Assembly: GCA_963921825.1 (NCBI GenBank)
Contig: OY997594.1
Location: 33,152,956-33,216,955, forward strand
DNA from: Erodium maritimum
Lineage: Eukaryota; Streptophyta; Magnoliopsida; Geraniales; Geraniaceae
DNA: 64,000 bases
Direction: 5' to 3'
Shown here piece after piece: positions 45,413 through 57,025 of the stretch. The notes beneath the pieces are model-generated. The model searched no databases. It had not been told where the DNA came from and was given only the letters and a program-made list of their open reading frames with translations. Made by a program: the position numbers and the translations under genes. Positions within the stretch are counted from its first letter, which is position 1. Every line of letters starts with the position of its first letter.

Positions 45413-46312
45413 CTAAGTCTTGCTGAGATGAATGCCATGACTAGTGGGTAAGAGTCCTTTCTTTGAATCGAGCATTAAGAACCTACTCAATGCCTTGTTC
45501 ACATAGGTTCCCTGACTTAAATCCAAGACCCTCTTGGTGCGATCTCTACATATCTTAATCCTTAAGATATAAGAAGCATCGCCTAAGTCCTTTATTGAAA
45601 AACACTTCCTCAACCAAGCTTTAGTCTCGTGCAAGGTTGGGATGTCGTTTTCAATGAGAACCAGAAAGGTAATCTTGCTCCCACTAGCCTTCTTATAAAC
45701 GCAAGATTCATCCTCGTTCTTGATTAAGCCAAATCCAATTACAGCTTCATCAAAACGAAAGATCCAACTCCGAGAAGTTCGTTTCAATCCATAAATGGAT
45801 TTCAACAACTTATAAATTTTTCCTTTATTCTTCAGATCGTCAAAACCTTTGGGCCGAGACATACAAACGTACTCAGTCAAATTTCCATTTAGGAAAGCGG
45901 TTTTGACATCCACTTGCCATATCTCGTAATTATAATACGCAGTTATGTCAAGAAGAATTTGGATCGATTTTGACCATAGCCACTAGGGAGAAGGTTTCCT
46001 CATAGTCAATCCATGCCTATAACCTTTCGCCACCAGTTGAGCTTTGTAGGTCAGAGGGTTGCCATCCATGTCCATCTTCACCTTGAAGATCCATTTGCAT
46101 CCGATGGTCTTCACACCATTAATGGGATCAACCGGTTCCCAAACTCGGTTGTCCGACATGGATTGCATTTCCTCCCTCATGGCTCCTAGCCATAACTCGG
46201 AGTCGGGCCCATCCACGACTTCTTGAAAGGTGGCTGGATCATCGTGATCCACCATGACTTCATTGTCACCTCCGGATACCATATATTGGAGGTGGAAGAT
46301 TGATCCTTTCAA
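45413..46312 (-). pseudogene. Cop1-c reverse transcriptase lacking the YVDD motif
   Basis: 45413-45913 encodes VDVKTAFLNGNL, YKLLKSIYGLKRTSRSW and FLVLIENDIPTLHETKAW, then FSIKDLGDASYIL. The seven codons with YVDD are absent at about 45656, exactly as in Cop1-b and -d. 45983-46312 encodes the RT entry, ending KGYRHGLT. Cop1-b shares this reading, whereas Cop1-d reads KGYRNIQWIDYEET, so b and c form a subgroup. Confidence 0.88.
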
Positions 46313-47389
46313 ATCGCCTTGGACCTTCCGGAATTGTAACAGGAATTGGTTCTTACTCTACGACAATCTCTGGCTCCTTTCTACTGGGTTGCCAATTGGT
46401 TTAGACAGATCTGTACCATCCTAAATTTCTTCGAGATGCACAGTCCTCCCAATGACGTCTTTGGAAACAAAACTCCTTTTCCATAAAGACCCCACCCCAA
46501 GCGACGAACACCATGTTCTCACTGGGATTGTAGAAGTAGTATCCCCTTGTTGCTTTGGGATACCACACGAAGGTGCATATCTCAGATCTTGGTTCGAGCT
46601 TAGTCGAAACCAAATGTTTCACATAAGCCTCGCAACCACAAATCTTTAGGAAGGACAAAGCGGGCATCATCCCATACCATTTTTAAAATGGTGTCCCTTC
46701 CACACCATTCGTCGAAGCCCGATTCACTATGAATGCGGTCGTCTCTAGAGCAAAACCCCTAAAAGAGATTGGGAGATCAGTCCAACTAATCATGGAACAG
46801 ACCATTGTCTAACAATGTCCGATTTCTCCGTTTGGCTACACCTTTCAACTACAGTGACCCAGGAGGAGTCCATTCCAAAAGGATCCCATTCTCTTTTAGA
46901 TGATCTAATAACTCTGTGGTCAAGTATTTTCCACCTCGATCCAATCGATGTGCCTTAATACCTTTGTCGAGCTGGTTTTCTACTATAGTCTTAAACTCTT
47001 TGAATTTATCAAAAGCTTCAGACTTATGTCTCACCGAATAGACATAACCATATTTAGTGTAATCATCAGTAAATGTGATAAAGTAGCTAAAACCCCTCCT
47101 GGCAAGTGAACTTATTGGTCTACACACATTCGAGTGTATCAGCCCCAATAATTCACCCGCCCTTTCATCGCGATCGATAAAGGGCACTTGAGTCATTTTG
47201 CTCATCAAACAAACCTTGCACCTATCGATCGAATGGAATTCGAATGAACCTGAAAGCCCGCACTTCTGAAGTGCTGATAGGCGCTTCTTGTTTATGCGAC
47301 CCAAATGACAGTACCATAACAGAGTTAGGTTTAAATCGTTGGATTTAGACCTCTTGGTATTAACGGAATATATAGAACTTGAGGCATTG
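46313..47389 (-). pseudogene. Cop1-c integrase remnant
   Basis: 46849-47200 carries LGLIHSNVCRP (Asp to Asn), FITFTDDYTKYGYVY and AHRLDRGGKY. The KRRNRT reading (Glu to Lys) is near 46820-46840. 46401-46670 encodes the C-terminal piece with YNPSENMVFVAWGGVFME. GAG-pre-integrase (LWYCHLGRINKKRL, HSIDRCKVCLM) lies at 47200-47340 in one frame with the core, so this stretch is more open than in Cop1-b. Confidence 0.85.
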
Positions 47390-48267
47390 TTACCCATATT
47401 TATATATGTACAATCCTCCAACCATGTCAGTACTGGTATAAAACATATCATTGCATAGAACATTGAAAACTCCATTTCCAATATTAACATTATATCCTTC
47501 CTTGTCAAACACGGATACAGATATAATATTCCTACTAAAAGTAGGTATGCAATATACATTATACAATACTAAGACAAGGCCTCTTGGCAAAGCAAGACTC
47601 ATGGATCCTACAGCAGTTGCCACAACTCTGAGGTCCATTTCGTGCTTTCCAAATCTCTCCTACTTTCAGCCACCATATATTAGTGCATGTGTGAGATTCA
47701 GTCATGGTATCTAATACCCATAAATCTTTGGAAGTAGAGAGATGTAGCTCTATAGAGTTAATACCGAATGAAGGCACGGTCCCACCGCCCTTCCTTAGAT
47801 CATTCAGGTTTCCTGATGAAGGCGCAGTCCTACTGCCCTTCTTCAGATCATCCAGGCTATTTGATGAAGGCGCAGTCCCACTGCCCTTCTTCAGATCAGC
47901 CGTGAACTTCCTGTAATCCCGGTTCCAATGACCAGGCTGTTGGCAGTAGAAGCAGACATTCTCAGGTGTCTCATCTTTCCTGCCAAGTGCGCATGGGCCC
48001 AGCCCTTACCACTTGCAATTCCCTTGTTGACCATCAGAATATCCTTGGATCCCAGATCCCTGAGATATTCTTTTCAGCAGTTAATGACACTTCATGTAAC
48101 TCTGATATGGTCTTAGAGACAGCCTTGTCAAGGACATATTCTTTGCGTTCAGACTTGAGGACTATCCTCAAAATTCTGTACCAGTCCAAATAGTTTGTCC
48201 CATTTAGCTTGACCCTGTCAAGAATGGTTTTTAATGACAAACTATTAATGTTCGCTGAATTTGCCAT
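47390..48267 (-). pseudogene. Cop1-c gag and protease remnant
   Basis: gag starts at ATG 48267 (MANSANINSLSLKTILDRVKL) and stops at 48034 after the KAVSKTISELHEV join that marks the missing gag core. The threefold 48-bp repeat is at about 47755-47900. The protease site reads DTMTES where DTG or DSG is expected. The zinc-knuckle segment near 47905-47960 lacks its last Cys. Confidence 0.85.
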
Positions 48268-49823
48268 TTGATCTACAACAGATAAAATTCAATCAGTAAA
48301 CTGAATAAATTTTATGAAGATCAAGCTTAAACACCAACAATCGATTCTAAACCTTTAGAATCTGAAACCAAGATCCTTGATTCACTCGATTAAGCTGAAC
48401 TAATGCTCACCACTTAATCGAGCTATGTAGGTAGGACTCCATCCAATCACATCCAATGTGACTCTTGGCTAGGGTATGTACTTATGTACACGACTTACCC
48501 TATCTGTTACCCTAGCTCAACCTCAGGCTGAGAATCGTAGTCGGGTCCACCAATTTTCAACTATGGCCCGTCACTATGTAGGTGCTCCGCTAATGCGCAC
48601 GACACCCACATATGTCGTCCAAACCTACTACCCCGCTTCCCCATGGATGCTCCGCTAATGCGCACGACACCCATAGGACGGGGAGGTAGTAAGGTGTTGA
48701 TTATTGGGAGGTATCGGACATGACCCGCTTTTACTTGTCCAGTTGTGTTCAAAACTTTGGCACATCCTAGATGCGATGAGCACATCAACTACATTCCAAA
48801 TGCAATGATGCCTCAAATTACATCCAATGTAATTCTTCCTTTGAACCCGTCAACTACATCCAATGTAATGACGGTTCTAAGGGTTCACACACAAGGATTA
48901 AAATTCCAATTTTATCTTTGCATGTGAGGTGATATGCTCGGTAAATAAAGTTAAGCATGCAATTCTAAAACACATAGAATTAATCATGCATAAACTAAAC
49001 CAAGCATAAAGCGATAAATGTGCACATAATAGCCCCCTAAACTAACTCCCACTAGCTTCTTGAGCTCCACCGACTCCAAGCCGATGCCAACACCCGAAAA
49101 GCCACCAAATGACCTTTTCGCCCTTTCTTCGTGTTGAGTAAAATATTACAATTTAATACACGACTCGCAGGTCGGGAATAAATAAATATTACAAACAAGT
49201 GGTTCGACGACCACACCTTGAAAGAATAATTACACGCTAACTCTAACGGCTCGCAGGCCGTGAAAAGCGATAAATAATTAAATCGAGCTCGGGGCTATTA
49301 TGTACATCATGCCAACATCACATCACACATCGTGTTATCAAACAAGCATGTTATCAAACATCATGTGATTTTCCGGTTTTAATTAATAGCCAAGTTTCGA
49401 AATTTTTTGATGCTCGGTTTATCGAAACCGTTCAAAAATGAAACTTTTGAACATTTGATCTTCGAGTTCGTCATGACGGTTCCAAACTCGTCATAACTAA
49501 CAAAACGGTTTAGCCTTGGCATATCAACCCTCCAATGGTCATGCTTGGCCTAGCTCCGTCCAACGGAGCCCCGTTCGGTCCCGGTTTCGGCTCCCCGAGA
49601 GTCCCGCTCCCGAGACCCGAAAAATCAAATTTTTTTCAAAATTTCCAGATTTGAAATAATTTTCAAAAATTCATTTTACATGCATTAAATCCATAAACTA
49701 GAATTTAAAACATGTTACCAAACAATTTAGCAAAACAACACGCCAAAAACGAAACTTTCAAGCAAAACCGAAACTTTGAACACCGTCTTGTGAATCCCGA
49801 AGGTAGCACGGCTCTGATACCAC
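48268..49823 (-). other. Cop1-c leader and primer-binding site
   Basis: Leader collinear with Cop1-b. The primer site is at 49811-49822 (minus strand TGGTATCAGAGC). No gene seen. Confidence 0.85.
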
Positions 49824-51511
49824 TGTTGGGTCTCGAGGTAGGGTTGGAGATGAACCAACTCGCAGCGGAAAATCAATGAAAACCAAGAGACGATTAAAAC
49901 CATGAAACAACTAACAAAGAATGGATTCACAAGAGAAAAATTCAGCACTAGTTCTTACCAAAACAAGAACACCGGTTAACGAATGATTGGCTTGAGTCTC
50001 CAAGACGCCTACGTATCCACATGGGAATCAAAGCCACGTAGTTCTTCTCTTTGAGGACTCAAGAACACAAAAATGGAGGTGGGAGCTTGCCAAACCCGAA
50101 ATTGCAAGGGAAGGGAGAGAGAAGTTGTGTTTCCTATTCTTGTCTTGTGTTTGTTATGTTGAAAAAAGATGACTTAAACATAACAAAACCCATACTTGTC
50201 CAACTAAAGGCATGGGACAAGTATGGTGTCAAGTAAGGTGTAAATAGGACAAAGTATGGCAAGACAAGATTGGGTTAGGTGGTGAATCACCAACACCTTA
50301 ATCCTTGTCTTGCTTACTTAGTACTAATTAATCAAGACTTGATTAATTAGTTCCATGGGCCTTGGTTGCATGGGCCTTTCATGGGCCTCTTGGAACATGG
50401 CCCATGGCCATTTCCAACGAGGTCCCGTGATTCGCTCATCGCCTCCAAGCCTTCCATACCGGAAATGTCCAACATTATCCGACGCGATCAATCCCAAGAC
50501 TCCAAGCCTTGTCTCGATCCGTAAAGTCCTATTCACTTACGGGCACATGACCCAAAACCCAGTTTTGGTCATATCCCGAGACAACTCCCTTTTGGCCATT
50601 CTCCATATATGTGTCAATGAGTTTCATCCTCCGGTGTGACCCTTAGGTTTATGCATGTCAATAGATCAACGTAAAATCCCATTTTACTTGATCCTATTTA
50701 AGTGGCAACTAACGAGACTTTAGTATTGCCTGACACTACATAGCGAATCGACCCTGTCGATTCTAACCTTTCCGTCGTCCCTGTCATTATCCTTTTATCT
50801 CCGATATCCTGATTGAGATAAGGCATAGAGCCGTCATCCTTATTATTCTCAATCACCGTTCCTTGATATGTGAGATGACTGAAGATATGATACCCAGTAT
50901 CATGTGCATGGCCATGCTATTCTTCCAGTCACTCTCGATCAAGCGGCCGAGAACCGATATCTTTCCCATACCTTAGTATGAGGGATAAATCCCTTAGCCG
51001 TCTTTCGTGTCACTCATGTAGCCCGTCCCCAAGCCAATCCTGGCCGTTATGGAAGCCCTGTTACGGACAACGCTAGGCTCAGGTCAAACTCAGTTTTTGA
51101 CTACATAGCGATCACAAAGACTCCTTGGTCTAAGGATACATGACAAGCTACAACACTGAATATGTTCATGACTTAATCTATGGCACATATTCAGGGCGGG
51201 TCGTCCAATATCATGTCCCACATGATATCTATGATCAGACTCCGGAATCCCATTCCAACGACTAACAGAACGTAAGCCATAAAGAGCCATCTTTCATACT
51301 AGTCGCTTCTAGTGAAGCTTTGTTGACTAGGGACCCATCGAGTGTGATCTATCTCGATCTATGGTTCTATTCGCATGGTGGGCATAGATCAGAGCACACG
51401 TCGATATATTACTCCAACACGTAAGTAATATAAAGCCGCTTTAATTTTATTGCTAACGATGATATGTACATTTGGACATTTAGGATTGAACTACGGGCAC
51501 TAAGACTAACA
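49824..51511 (-). repeat. Cop1-c 5' LTR (1688 bp)
   Basis: Edges TGTTGGGTCTCGAGG and CTAAGACTAACA, followed by AATAG. Almost identical to the LTR at 43057-44744. Confidence 0.95.
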
Positions 51512-51604
51512 AATAGAACATTATATAGAAGAGTCTTCACAAGAACGTTTTTGGAACCATCCAGATGTGGTGAAAGCTTTAGAAGCGGCAATGCAGGCTG
51601 CAAC
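51512..51604 (+). pseudogene. Broken 41.3-kb gene, continuation of exon 4
   Basis: After the duplicated AATAG, the exon goes on in frame with HYIEESSQERFWNHPDVVKAL and AAMQA. This resembles the FW..PD.LKAI segment that follows the N-terminal domain in this gene family. It ends at GCAAC (51600-51604), where the Gyp1 LTR begins. Confidence 0.7.
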
Positions 51605-52185
51605 TGTCACGCCCCAAATTCAGTAGAAACGAACCCGGAACGCGAACGTTTAAGACAATAAAACATTTTCAAACCTTTTAAATAAAACGCTTAAAACCAC
51701 CATTTAGTTAATCAAAATAATAATTTACAACTCAAAAGTACGTCCCAACAAGCGGACAAAATACAAGACGTATGTTGCTAGACTCAAAAAGGAAACCCGG
51801 ACTCCCGCTCCTAGCTCTTCAAGCTTCGAGAACTCACCTACTCCGTCCCGCGACCAGTACCTGTAGGAAAAGAAGCTAGGGGTGAGCGTTCGCTCACCAC
51901 CACGGATAACAGACTGACTACGGCATACTAGCAGACAATGTCGGTAACACCAACAACAACCCAACACCGGGGACTACTATCCCCCAACTCAAGTAACCCG
52001 ACTGATACACAACCGTTACTTTCCCCAACGGACTCAACACTCAGACACGTAATGTAGACCCGACACAACGATTACGACTTCCTCCAAAGACACGAAAGAC
52101 AACCACACAACACCCAAGATCACAAAGGATCACACACCAAACAAGATCGCAAAGGATCGCACTCCAGCTGTTCAATCCCCACACA

Positions 52186-52360
52186 ACTTTTCCCGACACG
52201 ACGGTCGGATCAGGCGGTCGACCTGTCGCACTTTTCCCAACACAACGGTTGGATCAGGCGATCGACATGTCGCACTTTTCCCAACACGACGGTTGGATCA
52301 GGCGGTCGACCTGTCGCACTTTTCCCGACACGCAGTCGGATCAGGCTGTCGACCTGTCAC
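52186..52360. repeat. 44-bp tandem repeat x4 in the Gyp1 LTR
   Basis: Units start at 52186, 52230, 52274 and 52318. Each begins ACTTTTCCC and contains GGATCAGGC and GTCGACCTGTCG-type sequence. Confidence 0.9.
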
Positions 52361-52440
52361 ACCCCATCCTCAGGCAACCACAATCACAATCACAACCAAA
52401 GTTCAACAAACAGCAACAACACTGGTTTAACACTCCACAG

Positions 52441-52754
52441 GCACTCATGGCCACCCAAGACACCAACGGTAAAACACGGGTTCAACAACCCCATGGGCAC
52501 TCATGGCCACCCAAGACACCAACGGTAAAACATGGGTTCAACAACCCCACGGGCACTCATGGCCACACAAGACACACCAACAGTAAAATACTGGTTTAAC
52601 AACCCCACGGGCACTCATGGCCACCCAAGACACACCAATAGTAAAATACGGTTTTAACAACCCCACGGGCACTCATGGCCACCCAAGACACACAAACAGT
52701 AAAATACGGGTTTAACAACCCCACGGGCACTCATGGCCACCCAAGACACAAACT
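52441..52754. repeat. 56-58-bp tandem repeat x6 in the Gyp1 LTR
   Basis: Units start at 52441, 52497, 52553, 52611, 52669 and 52727, the last partial. Each begins GCACTCATGGCCAC. The first two steps are 56 bp and the later ones 58 bp, so a 2-bp variant spread within the array. Confidence 0.9.
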
Positions 52755-53943
52755 AAACAATCAACCTCCGGGCATAACAAAACGCCTCCAGTAATTCTAA
52801 TATTGATAAGTTCACTGCTCCTACGACACTACTAAGTGTCCCATGCATTTCTATTGTTCGATACGTTCCCGTATCACACGACACCACCCGGTATCGCCTG
52901 CCTTTCTATTGTTCGATAAACTTACTTAACCCACGACACCCAAGTGTCACATGCATTTCTATTGTTAACTTTCCCTAGTCAGGGCCGAGATCCGGCTACT
53001 TTTCCCTACCTCATATGCTTACCCAAAAGCTCACAACCAAGCTCCGGCGTGATCACGATCACTCGCCTAGCTTTCCCTTTCCTCTATCGGTGGCACGATC
53101 TAATAAGAACACAATTTAAAACACCTTTAAGCTCGCAGGCATAAACTGAATTTTAATATACTTGACGCCCAAATGTAACCCCGACAATGTCGATCACTCC
53201 CAAACTTCCCAATTACTCGACATTGTCGATAAGGGACCCGGAAAGGCCCGTTTCGCCCGACCCGACGAATCTGCCCGGGATTGGAAAACGTCCTTCCGGG
53301 GCTCCAAATATTCCCGTTTTCGTTTCTACGGTCTTAGAATAATTCAAGGGTTCCTAAGCACTCGACGGAATCACTTTCCGACTTCCGAGTAATTTAAATC
53401 GCGTTTAAAGTTTCTAAACTCGTCATTTACAACTTTTACAATTTAATTCCAAATTTCGATCCGGGTGTGGATTAACGACTTGGGGATCGTCCTAAACAAC
53501 CCGAACACGAAAACCCGATACCCGAGCATGTGGGCCCCACCCGGCCATCCTTGGCCGTGGGTGACTAGGGCCGGTTTTGGGTCGGTTCACCGTGGTGGTG
53601 GCCGGTCCTAGCTCCGGCCAGCCACCACTGGTCCGGCCAACCACCCTACACGGCTCAACTAAGACCGCTGCGACGACGGCTAAGCTTTTTGGATCCAAAA
53701 CGAACCTCGAATGGACCAAAACGTCACTCGGTTGACTTTTCCAGTAAAAAGTCAACCTTTCCCAAATTGGTCAAAAAGTTGCCCTGAGTCCCCCGGAACT
53801 CACTTTGGTAGATATCGGGGTCAACTTAAGTCTGGTATGACCTTCATGGTCAGATTTAGGTTCATTTAAGTGTCTGTCTAAAAAATTTAAATTTTCCTGT
53901 TTTCCGCCGATTTGACTGGAGTTGACTGGGAGTGGTTCTTACA

Positions 53944-54377
53944 ATCTACCCCCCTTAAAGGAATTTCGTCCGCGAAATTTAAAACAGACGTACCTCAGGA
54001 GTCGAACCGATCGGGGTTCGCGCGAACCTCGTCCTCGAGCTCCCAAGTCGACTCAGCCCCGTGGTGCCTCCACTGCACCCGTACCAGGCGGATAACCTTG
54101 CCACGCAGGACCTGCTCCCGTGTGTCCATGATTCGAACCGGCTGCTCCTCATAGGAGACATCGTCAGCCACCTAGATATCTTCCCACTCAATGACGTGGG
54201 AGGGGTCCGCATTGTACTGCCGCAACTGGGACACGTGGAAGACGTTATGAACTCTCCCAAGTTGTGGTGGTAACGCCAGACGATAGGCCACTGCTCCCAC
54301 TCTGCTCAAGATCTCGAACGGGCCAATGTACCGCGGGGCTAACTTGCCTCCGCTGCGTCTGAACCGTACCATTCCCT
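53944..54377 (-). pseudogene. Gyp1 polyprotein C-terminus
   Basis: The minus-strand frame encodes [39 protein letters not shown] and [14 protein letters not shown], the conserved region after gypsy integrase. After a TAG (54172-54174) the same frame continues EEQPVRIMDTREQVLRGK, VQWRHHGAESTWELEDEV and a stop near 53999. The end resembles the chromodomain-like tail of plant gypsy elements. The upstream side is cut by the Cop1-d LTR at 54378. Confidence 0.82.
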
Positions 54378-54787
54378 TGTTAGTCTTAATGCACATAGTT
54401 CAATCATAAATGTCCAAATGTATATATCATCGTTAGCAATAAAATTAAAGCGGCTTTATATTACTTATGTGTTGGAGTAATATATCGATGTGTGCTCTGA
54501 TCTATGCCCACCATGCGAATAGAACCATAGATCGAGATAGATCACACTCGATGGGTCCCTAGTCAACAAAGCTTAACTAGAAGCGACTAGTATGAAAGAT
54601 GGCTCTTTATGGCTTACGTTCTGTTAGTCATTGGAATGAGATTCCGGAGTCTGATCATAGATATCATGTGGGACATGATATTGGACGACCCGCCCTGAAT
54701 ATGTGCCATAGATTAAGTCATGAACATATTCAGTGTTGTAGCTTGTCATGTATCCTTAGACCAGGAGTCTTTGTGATCGCTATGTAG
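54378..54787 (+). repeat. Cop1-d first LTR, truncated
   Basis: 410 bp from TGTTAGTCTTAATGC to GCTATGTAGTCA, then an abrupt switch to Cop1 internal sequence. Both parents have TCA at the junction. Confidence 0.9.
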
Positions 54788-55325
54788 TCATTCTAACCCG
54801 GGGGAAAGATGATGCTGAACTAGTCGTCGAAGGATGAGTAGACGCTAGTTTTCCAAGACAAATCCAGATGACTTTAGAAGTCAATCAGGATATGTGTTTA
54901 CGCTGAATGGCAGAGCTTTAGCTGGGAGAGCGTAAAGCAAGATATCATTGCCGAATCTACGACAGAGGCCAAGTACATGGATGCTGCAGAGGCAGCTAAG
55001 GAGGCTATGTGGATTTGGAAATTCATGGCAGGGCTGGGTGTAATTAAAAACCCATCCAGCCCGGTGAATCCATCTTGCGACAACACAAGGGCCATTGCGC
55101 AAGCTAAAAGCCTAGATCGTATAACAAATCCAAACATGTACTGCGGCGTATCCACCTCATCAGATAAATACTGAACTGAGGTGAAGTGAAGATAACCGAT
55201 ATTGCAACAGATGATAACATAGCCAACCCTTTGACTAAGGCAGTGTCACTGCCTGAACATGTTAGACATGTAAAGTCGATGGGGACATATTGGAGTTTAG
55301 ATTGGAACTAGGGCAAGTGGGAGAT
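54788..55325 (+). pseudogene. Cop1-d first interior: RNase H end only
   Basis: It matches Cop1-b 23430-23966 almost base for base (TTCTAACCCGGGGGAAAG to the polypurine tract GGGCAAGTGGGAGAT), with EAAKEAMWIWKFMAGLG and SCDNTRAIAQAKS. Everything from the primer site to the RT is missing. Confidence 0.88.
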
Positions 55326-57012
55326 TGTTAGTCTTAGTGCCCGTAGTTCAATCCTAAATGTCAAAATGTATATATCACCGTTAGCAATAAAATTAAAGCG
55401 GCTTTATATTACTTATGTGTTGGAGTAATATATCGATGTGTGCTCTGATCTATGCCCACCATGCGAATAGAACCATAGATCGAGATAGATCACACTCGAT
55501 GGGTCCCTAGTCAACAAAGCTTCACTAGAAGCGACTAGTATGAAAGATGGCTCTTTATGGCTTACGTTCTGTTAGTCATTGGAATGAGATTCCGGAGTCT
55601 GATCATAGATATCATGTGGGACATGATATTGGACGACCCGCCCTGAATATGTGCCATAGATTAAGTCATGAACATATTCAGTGTTGTAGCTTGTCATGTA
55701 TCCTTAGACCAAGGAGTCTTTGTGATCGCTATGTAGTCAACAACTGAGTTTGACCTGAGCCTAACGTTGTCCGTAACAGGGCTTCCATAACGGCCAGGAT
55801 TGGCTTGGGGACGGGCTACATGAGTGACACGAAAGACGGCTAAGGGATTTATCCCTCATACTAAGGTATGGGAAAGATATCGGTTCTCGGCCGCTTGATC
55901 GAGAGTGACTGGAAGAATAGCATGGCCATGCACATGATACTGGGTATCATATCTTCAGTCATCTCACATATCAAGGAACGGTGATTGAGAATAATAAGGA
56001 TGACGGCTCTATGCCTTATCTCAATCAGGATATCGGAGATAAAAGGATAATGACAGGGACGACGGAAAGGTTAGAATCAACAGGGTCGATTCGTTATGTA
56101 GTGTCAGGCAATACTAAAGTCTCGTTAGTTGCCACTTAAATAGGATCAAGTAAAATGGGATTTTACGTTGATCTATTGACATGCATAAACCTAAGGGTCA
56201 CACCGGAGGATGAAACTCATTGACACATTTATGGAGAATGGCCAAAAGGGAGTTGTCTCGGGACATGACCAAAACTGGGTTTTGGGTCATGTGCCCGTAA
56301 GTGAATAGGACTTTACGGATCGAGATAAGGCTTGGAGTCTTGGGATTGATCGCGTCGGATAATGTTGGACATTTCCGGTATGGAAGGCATGGAGGCGATG
56401 AGCGAATCACGGGACCTCGTTGGAAATGGCCACGGGCCATGTTCCAAGAGGCCCATGAAAGGCCCATGCAACCAAGGCCCATGGAACTAATTAATCAAGT
56501 CTTGATTAATTAGTACTAAGTAAGCAAGACAAGGATTAAGGTGTTGGTGATTCACCACCTAACCCAATCTTGTCTTGCCATACTTTTTCCTATTTACACC
56601 TTACTTGACACCATACTTGTCCCATGCCTTTAGTTGGACAAGTATGAGTTTTGTTATGTTTAAGTCATCTTTTTTCAACATAACAAAGACAAGACAAGAA
56701 TAGGAAACTCATTTTCTCTCCCTCTTCCATGGCCATTTCGGGTTTGGCTAGTTTCCTCCTCCATTTTTGTGTTCTTGAGTCCTCAAAGAGAAGAACTACG
56801 TGGCTTTGATTCCCATGTGGATACGTAGGCGTCTTGGAGACTCAAGCCAATCATTCGTTAACCGGTGTTCTTGTTTTGGTAAGAAATAGTGCTGAATTTT
56901 TCTCTTGTGAATCCATTCTTTGTTAGTTGTTTCATGGTTTAATCGTCTCTTGGTTTTCATTGATTTTCCGCTGCGAGTTGGTTCATCTCCAACCCTACCT
57001 CGAGATCCAACA
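55326..57012 (+). repeat. Cop1-d middle LTR (1687 bp)
   Basis: Full length, TGTTAGTCTTAGTGCC to GAGATCCAACA. It is preceded by a polypurine tract and followed by a primer site, so it is 3' LTR to one interior and 5' LTR to the next. Confidence 0.93.
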
Positions 57013-57013
57013 G

Positions 57014-57025
57014 TGGTATCAGAGC
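57014..57025 (+). other. Primer-binding site, initiator tRNA-Met (Cop1-d)
   Basis: TGGTATCAGAGC lies one base after the middle LTR. Confidence 0.92.

Larger units (their letters stand above)
43057..51511 (-). mobile_element. Cop1-c: full-length, youngest Cop1 element
   Basis: 8455 bp, minus strand, with perfect target duplication AATAG (43052-43056 and 51512-51516). LTRs are 1688 bp each, and I found only one difference between them on reading (near 43971 against 50739). They share private changes such as GATGATATGTACATT. The interior has the same coding defects as Cop1-b and -d. It interrupts exon 4 of the 41.3-kb gene, and the exon reading continues in frame at 51517. Confidence 0.95.
51605..53943 (-). 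repeat. Gyp1 3' LTR (2339 bp), Ty3/gypsy
   Basis: It begins TGTCACGCCCCAAATTC and ends GGTTCTTACA. The inner side then reads ATCTACCCCCCTTAAAG, the complement of a polypurine tract. TGTCACGCCCC starts are common in plant gypsy LTRs. It carries two tandem arrays. Orientation follows from the minus-strand pol end beside it. The 5' part of Gyp1 is missing. Confidence 0.82.

Noticed and set aside
52249..52599. 116-codon plus-strand ORF in the Gyp1 LTR
   Set aside because: It is a by-product of the 44-bp and 56-bp tandem repeats. The repeated peptide simply mirrors the DNA repeat and has no domain.
52186..52754. Regular repeats considered as a CRISPR array
   Set aside because: Units are head-to-tail without unique spacers, inside a plant gypsy LTR; CRISPR arrays do not occur in this context.
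53492..53755. 87-codon minus-strand ORF near the inner end of the Gyp1 LTR
   Set aside because: GC-rich stretch inside the LTR with biased composition (Gly/Pro/Val rich) and no recognisable domain or start context.
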